Program-made: the position numbers and the translations under genes | Part shown: positions 12,687 to 24,425 of the stretch, one piece after another | How the letters are laid out: each line of letters starts with the position of its first letter | How positions within the stretch are numbered: position 1 is the stretch's first letter | Notes under the pieces: model-generated | Databases searched by the model: none | Told to the model about the DNA's origin: nothing | Seen by the model: the letters and a program-made list of their open reading frames with translations, nothing else | From: Quercus robur | Taxonomy: Eukaryota; Streptophyta; Magnoliopsida; Fagales; Fagaceae | DNA: 64,000 nucleotides | Direction of reading: 5' to 3' | Assembly: GCF_932294415.1 (NCBI RefSeq) | Contig: NC_065539.1 | Coordinates: 48,813,501-48,877,500 of the forward strand

Positions 12687-13363
12687 TGCCTGAGTTATAG
12701 GCATGTAAAAGTATTAAGGAATGGCTTCCTTCGACAAAATTTTGGAGCGGCAGCACGTCTCTTCTCTGCATCTCTTCTTCGGCTTTTTCTTCATTCCCTT
12801 GTATCTTTTCTTTTCGCTTGTGTAGTTAGTTTCAGTACGAGCTTATTTAAGCTCTTTCATTGTACACTGTACTGTTCCTTTGTCTTAATAAGAAATGGAT
12901 TTGTTTACTCTCAAATACTTTTCTTTTCTGCAATCACTACTTTGTGCATGAATATTAAATGTGCATTTTCCTTTAATGATGCTTAGGGTAGGAAAAACTT
13001 TGAAATAAATCCCTACTAATTTGAACTTATTGACATTATCAAGTATAGTAATGGTAATTCACAGTAAATTAAACTCCTGAAACTAACCGAGATAACGGCT
13101 GAGCACTTCATAATGCATGCAAGGCGACCATCCGAGAACGATAAACTCTAAATAATCCATCCGAGAAGGTAGCCGAGCTGTGAGGGATTCTGACTGTGTT
13201 TTTGACAACACATTGCCCTGTATTGCATCAATCCCCTTGGTGTTGAGGGTCCGAGGGTAGATTGGGGAATCCATGCAATTTAGGGATTAGCCCAACTATC
13301 AATGGGGAACTCTTCCCCGGGATAGATTCTAAGGGCCATATAGGGTCCAGGTTGTGTCCAAAC

Positions 13364-13417
13364 CAGGGGCGGAGTCAGGGGGGGTCGAGAGGGGGCACTT
13401 GCCCCCCCTGACCTGCC

Positions 13418-13467
<50 letters not shown>

Positions 13468-14147
13468 GTGTAATAGTAAAAGGTGTAGATTTAATTGAAA
13501 TTGTGATAAGTAGTGTGTGAGTAATTGAGCTATATTGAAAATCTCTTTAGCTACATGTTTCAAAATAATACTGTAAAGTGCAGAGCCACAGTAAACAACC
13601 ACATACATCCTTTTTTTTCTTTGTGGGTATATATATCTCCCTATCTTTTTGAAAAGTCAAACTCAATTGATATATCATATATCTTCATATCTTTTTTTAC
13701 TTTATCAATATTTTTTAAAGTTCAAAATTTATAAAAATAAACTTAAATAAAGAAGAAAAATCTTAATTGAAGAGACGAAAATAGCACCCAAAAAAAAAGT
13801 TTCCTTTCAAAAGTATTAAGATATAAAATTTGGAAACAATTACATGACAAATTCCATAAAATATATTAGGGGATTATTTTATTCGCTATATATATATATA
13901 TTTTTTTAAAACACCAATAAACTATACACAATATAATGATATGCAATGATTTTAGGGGATCTTTTAATATTGAATGATCACTTACTATTCATATTATTGG
14001 CATTTAATTGTCAAGTTTGGTTAATATTGTGTATATATGATGCATATGTTGTATGCTACATACACAATATGTATTTGTTTATAGAGACACATGTATATTA
14101 GTTACAAATTTTGCCCCCTCTAAAGTCGAATCCTAGCTCCGCCACTG
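13364..14147. mobile_element. Non-autonomous hAT-type DNA element nested in the LTR retrotransposon
   Basis: Ends CAGGGGCGGAGTCAGG and CCTAGCTCCGCCACTG form imperfect inverted repeats. A perfect 8-bp duplication GTCCAAAC flanks it (13356-13363, 14148-14155), the hAT signature. It is 784 bp, AT-rich, with a poly-T run at about 13421-13463 and no transposase. Confidence 0.92.
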
Positions 14148-14174
14148 GTCCAAACCCCATGTTGTCTCCTCTAG

Positions 14175-14338
14175 GTAGTTGATTTCCCCATAGGCTTGAG
14201 TCCGAGGACCATGCAAGGCCTTGGTTCTGTCCAAAACTCGTAGTTTTTGCTTTTTAGTAGTTGGTTTCCCCATAGGCTTGAGTCCGAAGACCATGCAAGG
14301 CCTTGGTTCTGTCCAAAACTCGTAGTTTTTTCGAAGGT
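14175..14338. repeat. 82-bp tandem duplication in the LTR element leader
   Basis: GTAGTTGATTTCCCC at 14175 and GTAGTTGGTTTCCCC at 14257 start two near-identical copies. They lie in the element's 5' untranslated zone, downstream of the primer site on the minus strand. Confidence 0.85.
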
Positions 14339-14561
14339 TAGCCCCTCGACCAAGGTGGGGAGAGTTAGCTTGAGGTTGGAAGCCCCTAGAGCTGCCCGTG
14401 CCATTGGCACTGTGAGACGTAGCCCCTAGCGGGAGTTTATGTCGGAGCAACAACTGCATGTTGCTGGAAATGGAGGAAACTTCGCGGACCTTTGCTTGAT
14501 AGAGACTTGACTCCACCGCCAGCTGCGCCAACGCACAAGCCTTCCCACAGACGGCGCCAAT

Positions 14562-15237
14562 TGTAGGGACACGATTTTCAACGACCCAAGAATAACGTTG
14601 GTCTCGTACATAAAAAGGCCTGAACAATATAATTCATAGAGAGTGGGATAGAAAGGCTGGACCTTGGTCGTTGGACGGCGGTTTAGTCATGATTTTCATG
14701 GAAGCCCATATGAAGGTGGGTTTGGCCTGTATAGCTAAACCTTACACGGATGTGGTTTGAAAGGTTTGACTCCTCGAACTTAGTCCAAGGAGCGTCTCAT
14801 TCTCACCATTCTCCTTTTTTATATCCCCCCCTTTTTGTCTTAGCTCTCTTTCCCTTTTATACTAGTATTTACTTCCCGTTCTTCATCTACGTGTCAGTTT
14901 TTCCCTTTTTTGGGGCAAGTACTCGTCCTATCAATCCATACGTCAGAGTGGTTGGGGGTGGTTGGGGAAAGTTGAATAGCAGGGTCTGGAGTATGGGCTT
15001 GCCAGGTGCTGGGCTCCACATTATGGTGTGGGCAGCTTTCTCCCTTGTAATACTCTTGTACTGAGTTTGTCCTTTACTTCAAGCGTTTTATGAGGTGTTG
15101 AGCGTGAGATCGTCCTCGGCCACATCCTTGGGCCTTTAAGGGACTTTCATCATACACCTTTGGTAGTAGGGCTCCTCGGCCTGGGCTTCGGGCCCTTAAT
15201 ACAAGGTGGGCTGGGACCGCAGATTTTGGGCCCCACA
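14562..15237 (-). repeat. 5' LTR of the 11164-15237 element
   Basis: 676 bp, plus-strand ends TGTAGGGACACG and GGGCCCCACA. The adjacent primer site at 14551-14559 fixes this copy as the 5' LTR on the minus strand. Confidence 0.93.
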
Positions 15238-16019
15238 ACCTTATACAATTATGATAGTCAAATTCAACTTTTCCCAAATCTTATAAAAAAAAATCCTAAA
15301 TAAGTATTTTGAAGGAAAAAAAAAAATCATTTATTAGTTATTGTAATATTTTGAATTTCTATTTACACTTTTTTTAATGAAGAACTTAAATTTAAACTTA
15401 GTGGAACAGAATTGTCATGATGTAAAAAAAATTAATAAGATAATTGACTCATGGGAAAAGTTATAAATAATATTTGACCCTCCTAAGATCCCTAATATAA
15501 AAAGAATAATATTGAAAATTTCTGCCATCATTATTTAATAATTAATAAAAAGAAATAAGACCTATAAGATAAAAGGAACAATATATGAAAGTCAGACTAT
15601 CAATATGTAAAAATAAAAAAGTTGGTGAAAAGAGAAATAAAATTTTGTGACTCTAGAATTTTAATGTGAATGGGAGAATTCACATGATGCTTTTGAATTG
15701 GTCTTATCATATCATCTTATGGCATATCCTAGCTAGGTACTAAAAGCAATATGTCTAACCATTTTTGAAGAAAAAAAAATAAAAGAGAAAATAAAAGATT
15801 GACGTAGAGTCAAGATAATGCGATAAAAACAGTTCCTTTTACTATCATAAATAAACTGATAATTTTTGCCACAATTCTCTTAAGTAGTAAACTGTGGCAA
15901 AAATTATGTATTTTTTGTGGTACTAGAATTTTTCTTTAAATGATGTTTTAAAGAACTAAACATAAATATTTGAAACTTTGAGGAAGAGAACAATTAAACC
16001 AAACAAAAATACATTCTCC

Positions 16020-16050
<31 letters not shown>

Positions 16051-16284
16051 CAAATCAGGCACTACTTGTCGGCTTGATTTAGAGTTTTCATTTATCACGT
16101 CATTTTTTTTTTCATCCACTAATTGATAAAAACTTTTTTACACATTTAAAAAGTTAAGGACTAAGTTAAAATATTTGAAAAGTTAAAGATCATTTTGAAA
16201 TATAAGACAAACGTTAAATATCAAATCTATAATTAAATCTATTATTATGAAGAGGACATTATATATTGAAATTCTATTATATAT

Positions 16285-17084
16285 TGTGGGGGTCAGTTAA
16301 TCAATAATTATTAAAACCGTGTTAATTGGGCATGTGGCCCATCCGAGGATGTTAAACTATCCGAAGAGGCCCACATAAGGTTATAAGGGGAGCCAAATGA
16401 AAAAAAGGAGTAGATATCACATGAGATGGGTCCAGTATTCGTCCGAGGACAAAATCTTTCTCGGCAATATGTGTCCGAGGACGACTTGAATGCCGTATTG
16501 TCACAAACACACTTCGAAGTTGCATTACCACTAAAGGTAGGACATGGGGCCAAGGGTAAGAAAGAAAAGATAAACAAATATTTTTAACAACTGCTACCTC
16601 CGCATTAATCGCCTCTCAACCAACTCTCTGGCCGCATTAATCGCCTCTCAACCAACTCTCTGGCCGCATTAATGTGGAGGTGATGCCTGAACAGTGATGA
16701 AGCAGCCTTACAGCTGCTGGTTGAAGGTTCCAGGAAGTGTTAGATGGGACAGGAAGGGATCCCTCGAATCCAACCTACACGTGTGTGGTAAAGATGACAC
16801 CAAGAGGGCAGTATATAACATGGAAGAATGCATTGAGAGAAGGGATTGGAACTTCTGAACAATTGATGCTTAGAAGAAAATCTTACGTAAAAAGAACTTA
16901 GCTTGTTTCAAGGATAAATTGATTGTAATATCTGTATTAATCCATCTAAAAACGTTAAGTTTAATTGTTTTTCTTTTGAATTTAATCTAGTTCTTTTATA
17001 TCTACGCTCTACAAATTTATTGTTTGGGCGTTTAGTGTTAGAATCCAATACAAGTTTGGAATCGACACAAATTGAGTCCTTACA
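16285..17084 (+). mobile_element. Solo LTR, plus orientation
   Basis: 800 bp from TGTGGGGGTC to GAGTCCTTACA, flanked by the 5-bp duplication TATAT (16280-16284, 17085-17089). It lacks an internal domain, so it is the product of LTR-LTR recombination. It contains three 32-bp-spaced copies of CGCATTAAT (16601, 16633, 16665). Termini relate it to the LTRs at 11164 and 32642. Confidence 0.9.
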
Positions 17085-18745
17085 TATATAATTAAACTTT
17101 TTTGCTTTTATTTTTTTATTCTTTTTATTTTTCTAACAACAATATTATAAACATGTTCCAATTTCACAAGAAAATGATATGATTAATTATGAGTAGTCAA
17201 TTAAAAGTGATACGTCTATGTAAATAAAAGTGGATAAAAAGTGTAAACCATTTATAATTGACCACATTAACAAATTGTAAATTGAACGTGCCCCTAAAAT
17301 TATTATTTATTTAAATACCCTACAAATTATTATTTGCAAATTAGTGATTCCTATTTAAAGATACACATGGATTTGACGATAGAAGTCAAGATACAAATGG
17401 ATTTGAGGATAGAAGTGAAGATACACATGGATTTGGCGATAGAAGTGACTTCACATATATGTAACTTATCCTCTCAATGATTTTATGATAAATTCAATTT
17501 TTATCCATGGCCTTTTCTTTAAGTAAATGAAAAAAAGAAAAAAAGAAGAGTAATTAAATTGCTTCATCGTTAAAAGTAATATACATATTGTTGGTTTGTT
17601 TAATTAAAATTATGGGTCTAGTACGTCTAGGTGACTTCGAGGTTTGTCTTAATTTGGTGTACAAGATAGTCTTGAGAAGGTGAGCAAACTACATGATTAA
17701 GAATTGGAATTCGTATCCATATCTTTTATCTCAAAAAAAAAAAAAAAAAAAAGATTGGAATTCGTATCTGCCTCAAATAAGGATAACTTGTTTTGTTCTA
17801 CATGTATTTTCTCCTCCCCAAAAATGGAGGGTTTTTTGTCTACTTCAGAATATTTTTGGAAAAATTATATCTTGTACCCCACATATATGCCAGGTTTGCA
17901 GGCCTCACATGCTGTGGGACTCCCCTGTATGCGAGAGACTGTATGTGGGGCCTGCCTCTGTGTGAGAGACCTGACAAATATGCTAGGTACATGTACGATA
18001 TACTACCTCCTCTCGAGCCTATTTATAATTTAATTTTTTAAACATATTTTATTACCATAAACTAAATGCACTTGTTTTTTACTCTCTCCTTACTCTTGCC
18101 ACAGCCTCTCCCTTTTAGTTCTCAGTTCTATCTAATCAATGATAAAACTGCCAAATTAGGAATGGTAAAATACCTTCATTTCGTGCCCCGCAAGAAACCT
18201 ATGACCCGACCCACACCCCATAATATTGCCATCTCTAGCCTCAATGAAGAGGACTTATCAAATCATCATGACATTGGTTTGCTAGTTCAATGGCAATTAT
18301 AATGTAAAGAACGCGAGACTAAACTATACTACAGTCGTTAAGAGCTTCAATGCTATTGCTAACACTAATCACAATCAAACTACTTTGAAGCTAATAATAC
18401 TGAAACATAATTTTGAGAATGAAGGTTAATGAAACGAAACTGTGTACTTGTATTAAAGAATACAGTAAACGATCTACTGTGAGGCTGTGAGCGAGGCTTA
18501 ATCCTATTCTACAAATTAAAGGAAACACATAGATAAATAAGTAAAGTTTGGGTTGTTTGTGTGTGGTTCTTAAAATGCAAGTCTTATTTATGCTTGGAAC
18601 TCGACAGTTACCAAATATTATATTGAGCATACATGCTACAAACTTTGTGGAGCCTTTAGGCTTCAACTTACAATAGGAAAATGAAACGTGTGTTCATATT
18701 ATGAGCAGTGTACTTGTTTCCATTAAAATAATTGTACAATCATTA

Positions 18746-18886
18746 AGGGCCTGTTTGGTAGAGGAGTTTGAATAATATTATTTGTATTTTTTTGAAATAT
18801 GCGTGGATGAAAAAGTATGTAAAAATGCTTATAATGTTGTTTAAAAATTGAAAATATATTGTTAAGATGCTTTACCAAATGGGGCC
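18746..18886. mobile_element. Small MITE with TTA target duplication
   Basis: Ends AGGGCCTGTTTGGTA and TTACCAAATGGGGCC are imperfect inverted repeats, and TTA stands outside both (18743-18745, 18887-18889), fitting a PIF/Harbinger-type MITE. A decayed relative may lie near 31,170-31,300. Confidence 0.6.
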
Positions 18887-19922
18887 TTAAATGCGGTTAA
18901 ATACTCATGTTTAATGGATATAAGAGAAACACAAGTTAAATTTCTTATTATTTAGTTGAAGCCTAAGACTCTAACTAAATTTGTAGCCAAATTTTGTCTT
19001 ACTTTGCAATGACTAAAAGGAGGAGAGTCAACTTTGTAACAATGATTTTGTACAAACACATAAATTATATATAAAGTCTCTTTGCTTTGCAATGACTAAA
19101 GGGAGGAGAGTGAACTTTCAAACTGAAACCCTCCATTTTCATAAAAGAACACCTACAATAAGTTTATGAATTGCTTAAAAAAAAAAAAAAAAAAAGGAAC
19201 GTAAGATTTGAACCATAATTCTCCTTTTATAGAAAATCAGACAATAACACTAGTTTTGAAACTCTTAACGAAGAACATCTACATTTAAATCATTTATGGA
19301 ATAAGAAACGATAAGAAGAGAATGTCAAATATTCTCGAGGATAACTGAAAAAGAAGATGAACCAAAGATGACTGAGACTTAAAGAAAATTACACTTATGT
19401 TGGTTAAGGAAGATAACCTTATACAATTATGATAGTCAAATTCAACTTTTTTTCCGAATCTTATAAAAAAATTTCCTAAATAAGTATTTTGAAGAAAAAA
19501 AAGTTCATTTATTTGTTATTGTAATATGTTGAATTTCAATTTACACTTTTTTTTTTAATGAAAAATTTCAATTTAAACTTTTTTTTTATAGAAAACTTTC
19601 AATTTAAACTTAGTGGGAACAGAATTGTCATGATGTAAAAAAAATTAATAAGATAATTGACTCATTGGAAAAGTTATAAATAATATTTGACCCTCCTAAG
19701 ATCCCTAATATAAAAAGAATAATATTAAAAATTTCTACTATCATTATTAAATAATTAATAAAAAGCAATAAGACCTATAAGATAAAAGGAACTATAAATG
19801 AAAGTCAGACTATCAATATGTAAAAATAAAAATAAAAATAAAAAAAGTTGGTGAAAAGAGAAATAAAATTTTGTGACTCTAGAATTTTTAATGTGAATGG
19901 GAGAATTCGCGTGATGCTTTTT

Positions 19923-22069
19923 CATGCAAGTTTAATGCCATTTATAAGACCGGTCTGCTATATGAAAACATTCTATAATAAATTGTCAGTGTCAAAAATC
20001 ATTCACAATAAATTATTATGTAAGCATAAAATAATTACTTATTATATATATAAGTCTTGTCCGAAAATTACGATTAAGTTCATGCAATGCAAAAGCCTTC
20101 AACTACTATATATATTAAAAAAAAAAAAAATTTAAAAACTCTTTTTTGAGTTCATCATTACAATGGACAGGTTCCATTTCCATATGATTATTTTTTGTCC
20201 ACCACAATCTTTTGTGGGTCCATTGTCTAAAGACTTGCCAACTCAACTGGCTCGTTGAAGATATCCTAACCTAGTGACAAATTTACTAATCAATATTCAA
20301 TAGAAAGAAGAATAAGAAGATATATATAAGTCTTTGCACCTCCAGATTCTGAGTTATAAGGGAACAGGTCCTGTCAAAACAAGTTGGTTAATGCTTTCCA
20401 GATATCATATATATATAATAGAGTTTCTTGCACCAAGTTGTCCAACGGTAGAGTTTTTGTTTATTTTCCAATTTTGTTTTTTTATTTATTTGAGTTTCTG
20501 TTCCATTTAAAGTAGTAATTAATTAACGTTATAAACACAACTTTTTTCACAATTATTGAAGTGCTCGACTGTGACTCTATAAATGATGAGTTTAAGAATG
20601 TCAATTACATCCACCATCATAGTCGGCCACTTCAACAATTGTGTCTGTAGCAATATTTCGTGACGTGGTATAACCTCGGCCATGCCATGTGGCAGTATTG
20701 ATCTCCATTAGCCAATGGCAAAAGGTTCATCTGGTCTAGCAACTCTTTAACATTCCATCCCAGCATGCATATACATTGATCTCTTCACGTTTTTCGTTTA
20801 TTTTATTTAATTTTTTAAAAGGGGTTCTGAAGGAATCTTACAACACAGCTAATCCTACAGCTATTTATATTGTATAAATTAGCTGTTTAATTTAATAATA
20901 ATGGAACAGTTAGGAGGGAAAAGCAGCCCAAAACTCTATCCTTTTTTTTTTTTTTTTTTTTTTTTTCATTTTGAGGTAAAGATGCTCTAATAAATGTCTA
21001 ATTTATGGCCTTTGCACTGGTCCATTGGGTTATCCCTTTGACACCATAATTGTCAGTGGAAGAATCCTGATCAACATTAATTTTATCATGAGCTTTTTCA
21101 GTTTTAGGTTACATGAGATGTATATGGTTATTATTCTCTTTCTTTTTTTTTTTTTCCTGGTGGGAACATATCTTGGAACATTGCAATATAATAATAATGT
21201 TGGGTGGAAAGGTATTTTCGTATCTTTAATTTATAGATATGCACACTATTGTTCGATGACTCATTTATAAACATTGTTTATTTTGAATCGTGGATTACAG
21301 TTTATTTAATTGATAAAATATTTTATTATCAAATAAACTTTAAAAAAATTTACTATTTTAGTTTGATAATAAAAGACGAAATATGTGTCCATTTGACATT
21401 ATATCTAATTTGAAAAAAAAAATAGAGATTTGAATTTCGAAATTTCTAGTAACTGGTTGGTATTAATCTGGACCAATATTGATGTAGAAGCTGAATATTG
21501 GAAATAGTAATAGTCTTATTATTGAAGTGGAAATGGCCAGCTTTTATTTAGCTTTAATCATTTCGCCCTACTTATTTGCCATTAAGTGCAAATTGGTTAC
21601 ACTGATGGATGAGCAATGTTCTTTTTGTGACATAAACTAGGGAAAAGTAAATTGCTTTACCTTGTCACTTGTGAGAGAACGAAATATGTTCCCATTTGAC
21701 GTCAATTATGTTGTTCAGAATTAAGATATATTCTTTTCTTTTCTTTTTTGCTAAAATAATTAAGATATATATTCAGAACTTGAATTTATACTATGCTGTA
21801 GACAACACTATATTTAAAATTAGTATAGAATTTGATGTTTAAGATAAATTTATACAAACTGGTTTAGTAACTAAATAATTTATAATTTGATCATTATAAA
21901 TAAAATTAAAATTTTCTATAAAAAAATAATAAAAATAATCATGAACATTAATAAATATCTTATTTAGCGTAACAAAAATTTTACTTTATAAAATTAACTA
22001 TATAATTATTTGTATGGGAAAAAAGCGAAAAATTAAACTTAAGTATGACAATATTAATAATTCTCCCAA
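19923..22069. other. Gene-free AT-rich intergenic region
   Basis: Several poly-T/poly-A tracts (for example 20942-20966) and a promoter-like patch near 20,640-20,720 with a CCAAT motif, but no downstream reading frame resembles a gene. Nothing else supportable was seen. Confidence 0.55.
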
Positions 22070-22730
22070 AAGTAGGATAACATTTCATATATACGTGTGT
22101 GTGTGGGTGTGTGAGGATGAGAATCTGTGAGAAGTTCGATGTTAGAAGAACAAACCTCAAAAGGCACTAATAGCGAGCCCTTAGAAAAATATGAGCAACT
22201 CATCACAAGTTTAGGGAAACTACAATGCCCAAGTACCCCCGAGGATACTCTTATATTCTCAGGAGGATCAAGGACTAATTCTGAAGACCATCGAGCATAA
22301 ACCGAGGAAGAGGAGGAAGATTTGTCAGCGAGCAAAGAAAGGAAGAATATAGATAAAGCATCCATCACATCCGCATTCAATGCTCTGAACCCACTTAGCT
22401 AATCGCATTAATGAGAAAATGACCCCTGAATAGTGTCATCACAGCTGACAGCCTAGTTTAGAAGTCTTCTAGTGAAGTCCTGATGGGACAAGTATCAAGG
22501 GAAACAAATCTAAACCCTCTAAGTGGAAGGCTAAGATACAACTTGGGAGGCTATATAAGGCAGAAAGACCTCTGTAAAAAGGGGATGGAAAATTAGAGAA
22601 GATAAAAGTGTAACTGTAAGCCAAGAACAAGTGTAACCAATACCTCGGATCAAACCCGAGGACCATAATATTAGTCTTTCGAGGCCTTTTTTGACCAACT
22701 TTCATCTTATACTCTTATGATTAATGTTGA
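22070..22730. mobile_element. LTR-like remnant
   Basis: Shares the style and short motifs of the solo LTR at 16285 (CCGAGG, CGCATTAATG, CCTGAATAGTG) and has a TATA-like CTATATAAGGCAGAAAG near 22550. No matched termini or target duplication could be fixed, so the boundaries are approximate. Confidence 0.45.
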
Positions 22731-22732
22731 CC

Positions 22733-22736
<4 letters not shown>

Positions 22737-22773
<37 letters not shown>

Positions 22774-24425
22774 TGAGAATTAAGATGTTTAGGGAAATTA
22801 TAATCCTCAATAATTTTGTCAAATGCATAATCAAATATTCTCAATTATTAACATTTCTCTTATTGAATTCTTAGGTAAAGAATACATCCTTAGATAGTTA
22901 AATCTTCTTTCTATGGTAATGTACACTTCAAAACATTCACATTCTCATGACTAGGGAATATTTTATTTTTGATAAAGCTAGAATATATATATATATATAT
23001 ATATATATTCATGAGAATTAAGATGTATAGGGAAATTATAATTCTCAAGAATTTTGTCAAATGAATAATCAAATATTCTCAATTATTAACATTTCTCTTA
23101 TTGAATTCTTATGTAAAGAATACATCCTTGAATAGTTAAATCTTCTTTCTAGGGGAAATTACACTTTACCACCTTAAACTATCCACTAGATTACACTTTG
23201 CACCCTAAATTATCTGACTGCACACCTTACACCCTAAACTATCACACTTATCACGCTTTGCACCCCGATGTTATTTTTACTGTTATATTTAACAGAATCT
23301 TATTGCATGTGACAAGCACATGCTTCTTACTTAGATGGAACAAAATTAAAAGACTGAAACACCCTTCCTCAAAATTAATTAAAACAAAACCTAAATTTTT
23401 CCACACCTCCCTCTATCTCACGTGGGGCCATCCTCTTCGTTTGCACTGTTTCTAAATAAAAAAAAACACGCAGCTTCATGCAGCTTTAGAGTTTCTCTTG
23501 TATCTTCCTTGGCCATTGACAAAGTTCAAATCTTCTATTAAAGGTTAGCAAAATCAAAATGCACGGATGTGATTTTGAGAAACACAGTCTCAAATTCACG
23601 GATGTAATTCTTGACTGATTTTTTTTCTTTTTCTTTTTATCATTCTTTTTATCGTTCTCTTCTTGACTGATTTTGAGAAACACAAAGTCCCAAACACAAA
23701 GTCCTCGTACCTGCTTTAGCATAAGTCTCCCCCACAAGGGCCACCACCACCACCAAATAAATAATATAAAAAAACATAATAATAATAAAATAAAATGTAA
23801 TATCTGATCACAACGCAGAAATGCTTTGAATTCCACAAATTGCAAATCAAATATCTGCAAATATCTGAGAATTTACCACTTGTCACAAATTGCTAAATTG
23901 TATGATACAATACCATGGCCTTAATAAGTGTACAAATAACATGCAAATCATTGCTGGAAAGCAAAATATTTTTGAACTCACAGGGTACCTGGTACTAAAC
24001 CACCATGATAAAGTGCTTTGAGTTCCACATGATGATGACACAAAATAAAGTGCTTTGACATTAATAGCTTTATTCTTTTTTTTTTTTTTTTTGAGGAAAC
24101 AGCTTTACTCATTGAGAAGGGTGTTTTAGTCTTTTACTTTTGTTTCACCTAAGTAAGACGCGTGTGCTTGTCACATGCAACAAGATTCTGTTAAATATAA
24201 CAGTAAAAATAACATCGGGGTGCAAAGCGTGATAAGTGTGATAGTTTAGAGTGCAAAGTGTGCAGTCAGATAGTTTAGGGTGCAAAGTGTAATCTAGTGG
24301 ATAGTTTAAGGTGGTAAAGTGTAATTTCCCCCTTCTTTCTACAGTAATGTACACTTCAAAACATTCACATTCTCATGAATACTAGGGAATGTTTTATTTT
24401 TGATAAAGCTAGAATAAAACTCTCA
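22737..24425. repeat. ~245-bp direct duplication with AT microsatellites, the second copy split by an inserted element
   Basis: An (AT)n run followed by TTCATGAGAATTAAGATG begins both copy 1 (about 22737-22980) and copy 2 (about 22985-23151 continuing at 24332-24420). Copy 1 preserves the uninterrupted site TCTTCTTTCTATGGTAATG. Confidence 0.88.
23152..24331. mobile_element. 1.18 kb DNA element with ~215-bp terminal inverted repeats (Mutator-like)
   Basis: Left end starts GGGGAAATTACACTTTACC and the right end is its near-perfect inverted copy; about 215 bp match (23152-23366 against 24331-24117). A perfect 10-bp direct repeat CTTCTTTCTA flanks it (23142-23151, 24332-24341); 9-11 bp fits Mutator-like elements. 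The interior has no transposase. The empty site is in the neighbouring duplicate near 22905. Confidence 0.9.

Larger units (their letters stand above)
11164..15237 (-). mobile_element. Complete non-autonomous LTR retrotransposon (LARD-like), minus orientation
   Basis: Both LTRs, a primer site, a polypurine tract and a perfect 5-bp target duplication ACCTT (11159-11163, 15238-15242) are present. Read on the minus strand, the 5' LTR is 15237-14562 and the 3' LTR 11829-11164. Next to the 5' LTR is TTGGCGCCGTC, a primer-binding site whose first bases fit the 3' end of tRNA-Asp. A purine stretch (GAGGGGCTAT) abuts the 3' LTR. The 2.7 kb interior encodes no recognisable gag, protease, RT or integrase, so it must have moved with borrowed proteins. 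A hAT-type element is nested inside. The uninterrupted site exists in unit 3 at about 19421. Confidence 0.93.
8985..15692. repeat. Tandem unit 2, interrupted by an LTR retrotransposon
   Basis: Repeats unit 1 and continues further. After removal of the 4.1 kb retrotransposon at 11164-15237 it is collinear with 15693-19922. It contains a SINE (10027-10190) and a 168-bp local duplication (10377-10712). The junction with unit 3 lies in TGATGCTTTTGAATTGG near 15693. Confidence 0.88.
15693..19922. repeat. Tandem unit 3, interrupted by a solo LTR and extra sequence
   Basis: Collinear with unit 2: matching landmarks at 15693/9030, 17361/9840, 17546/10196, 17658/10358, 18990/10755, 19421/11163+15238 and 19890/15665. 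A solo LTR splits it at 16285-17084. About 1 kb (roughly 18,000-18,985) has no counterpart in unit 2 and contains a small MITE. No gene. Confidence 0.88.

Noticed and set aside
14133-14627. 164-codon minus-strand frame
   Set aside because: Begins inside the LTR, crosses the primer site and an 82-bp duplication; best explained as retroelement leader.
18066-18302. 78-codon plus-strand frame
   Set aside because: Lies in the unit 3 specific insert, no domain, and hydrophobic start explained by T-rich sequence.
20640-20900. Promoter of an unseen gene
   Set aside because: A CCAAT-like motif and modest composition change only; no reading frame follows on either strand.
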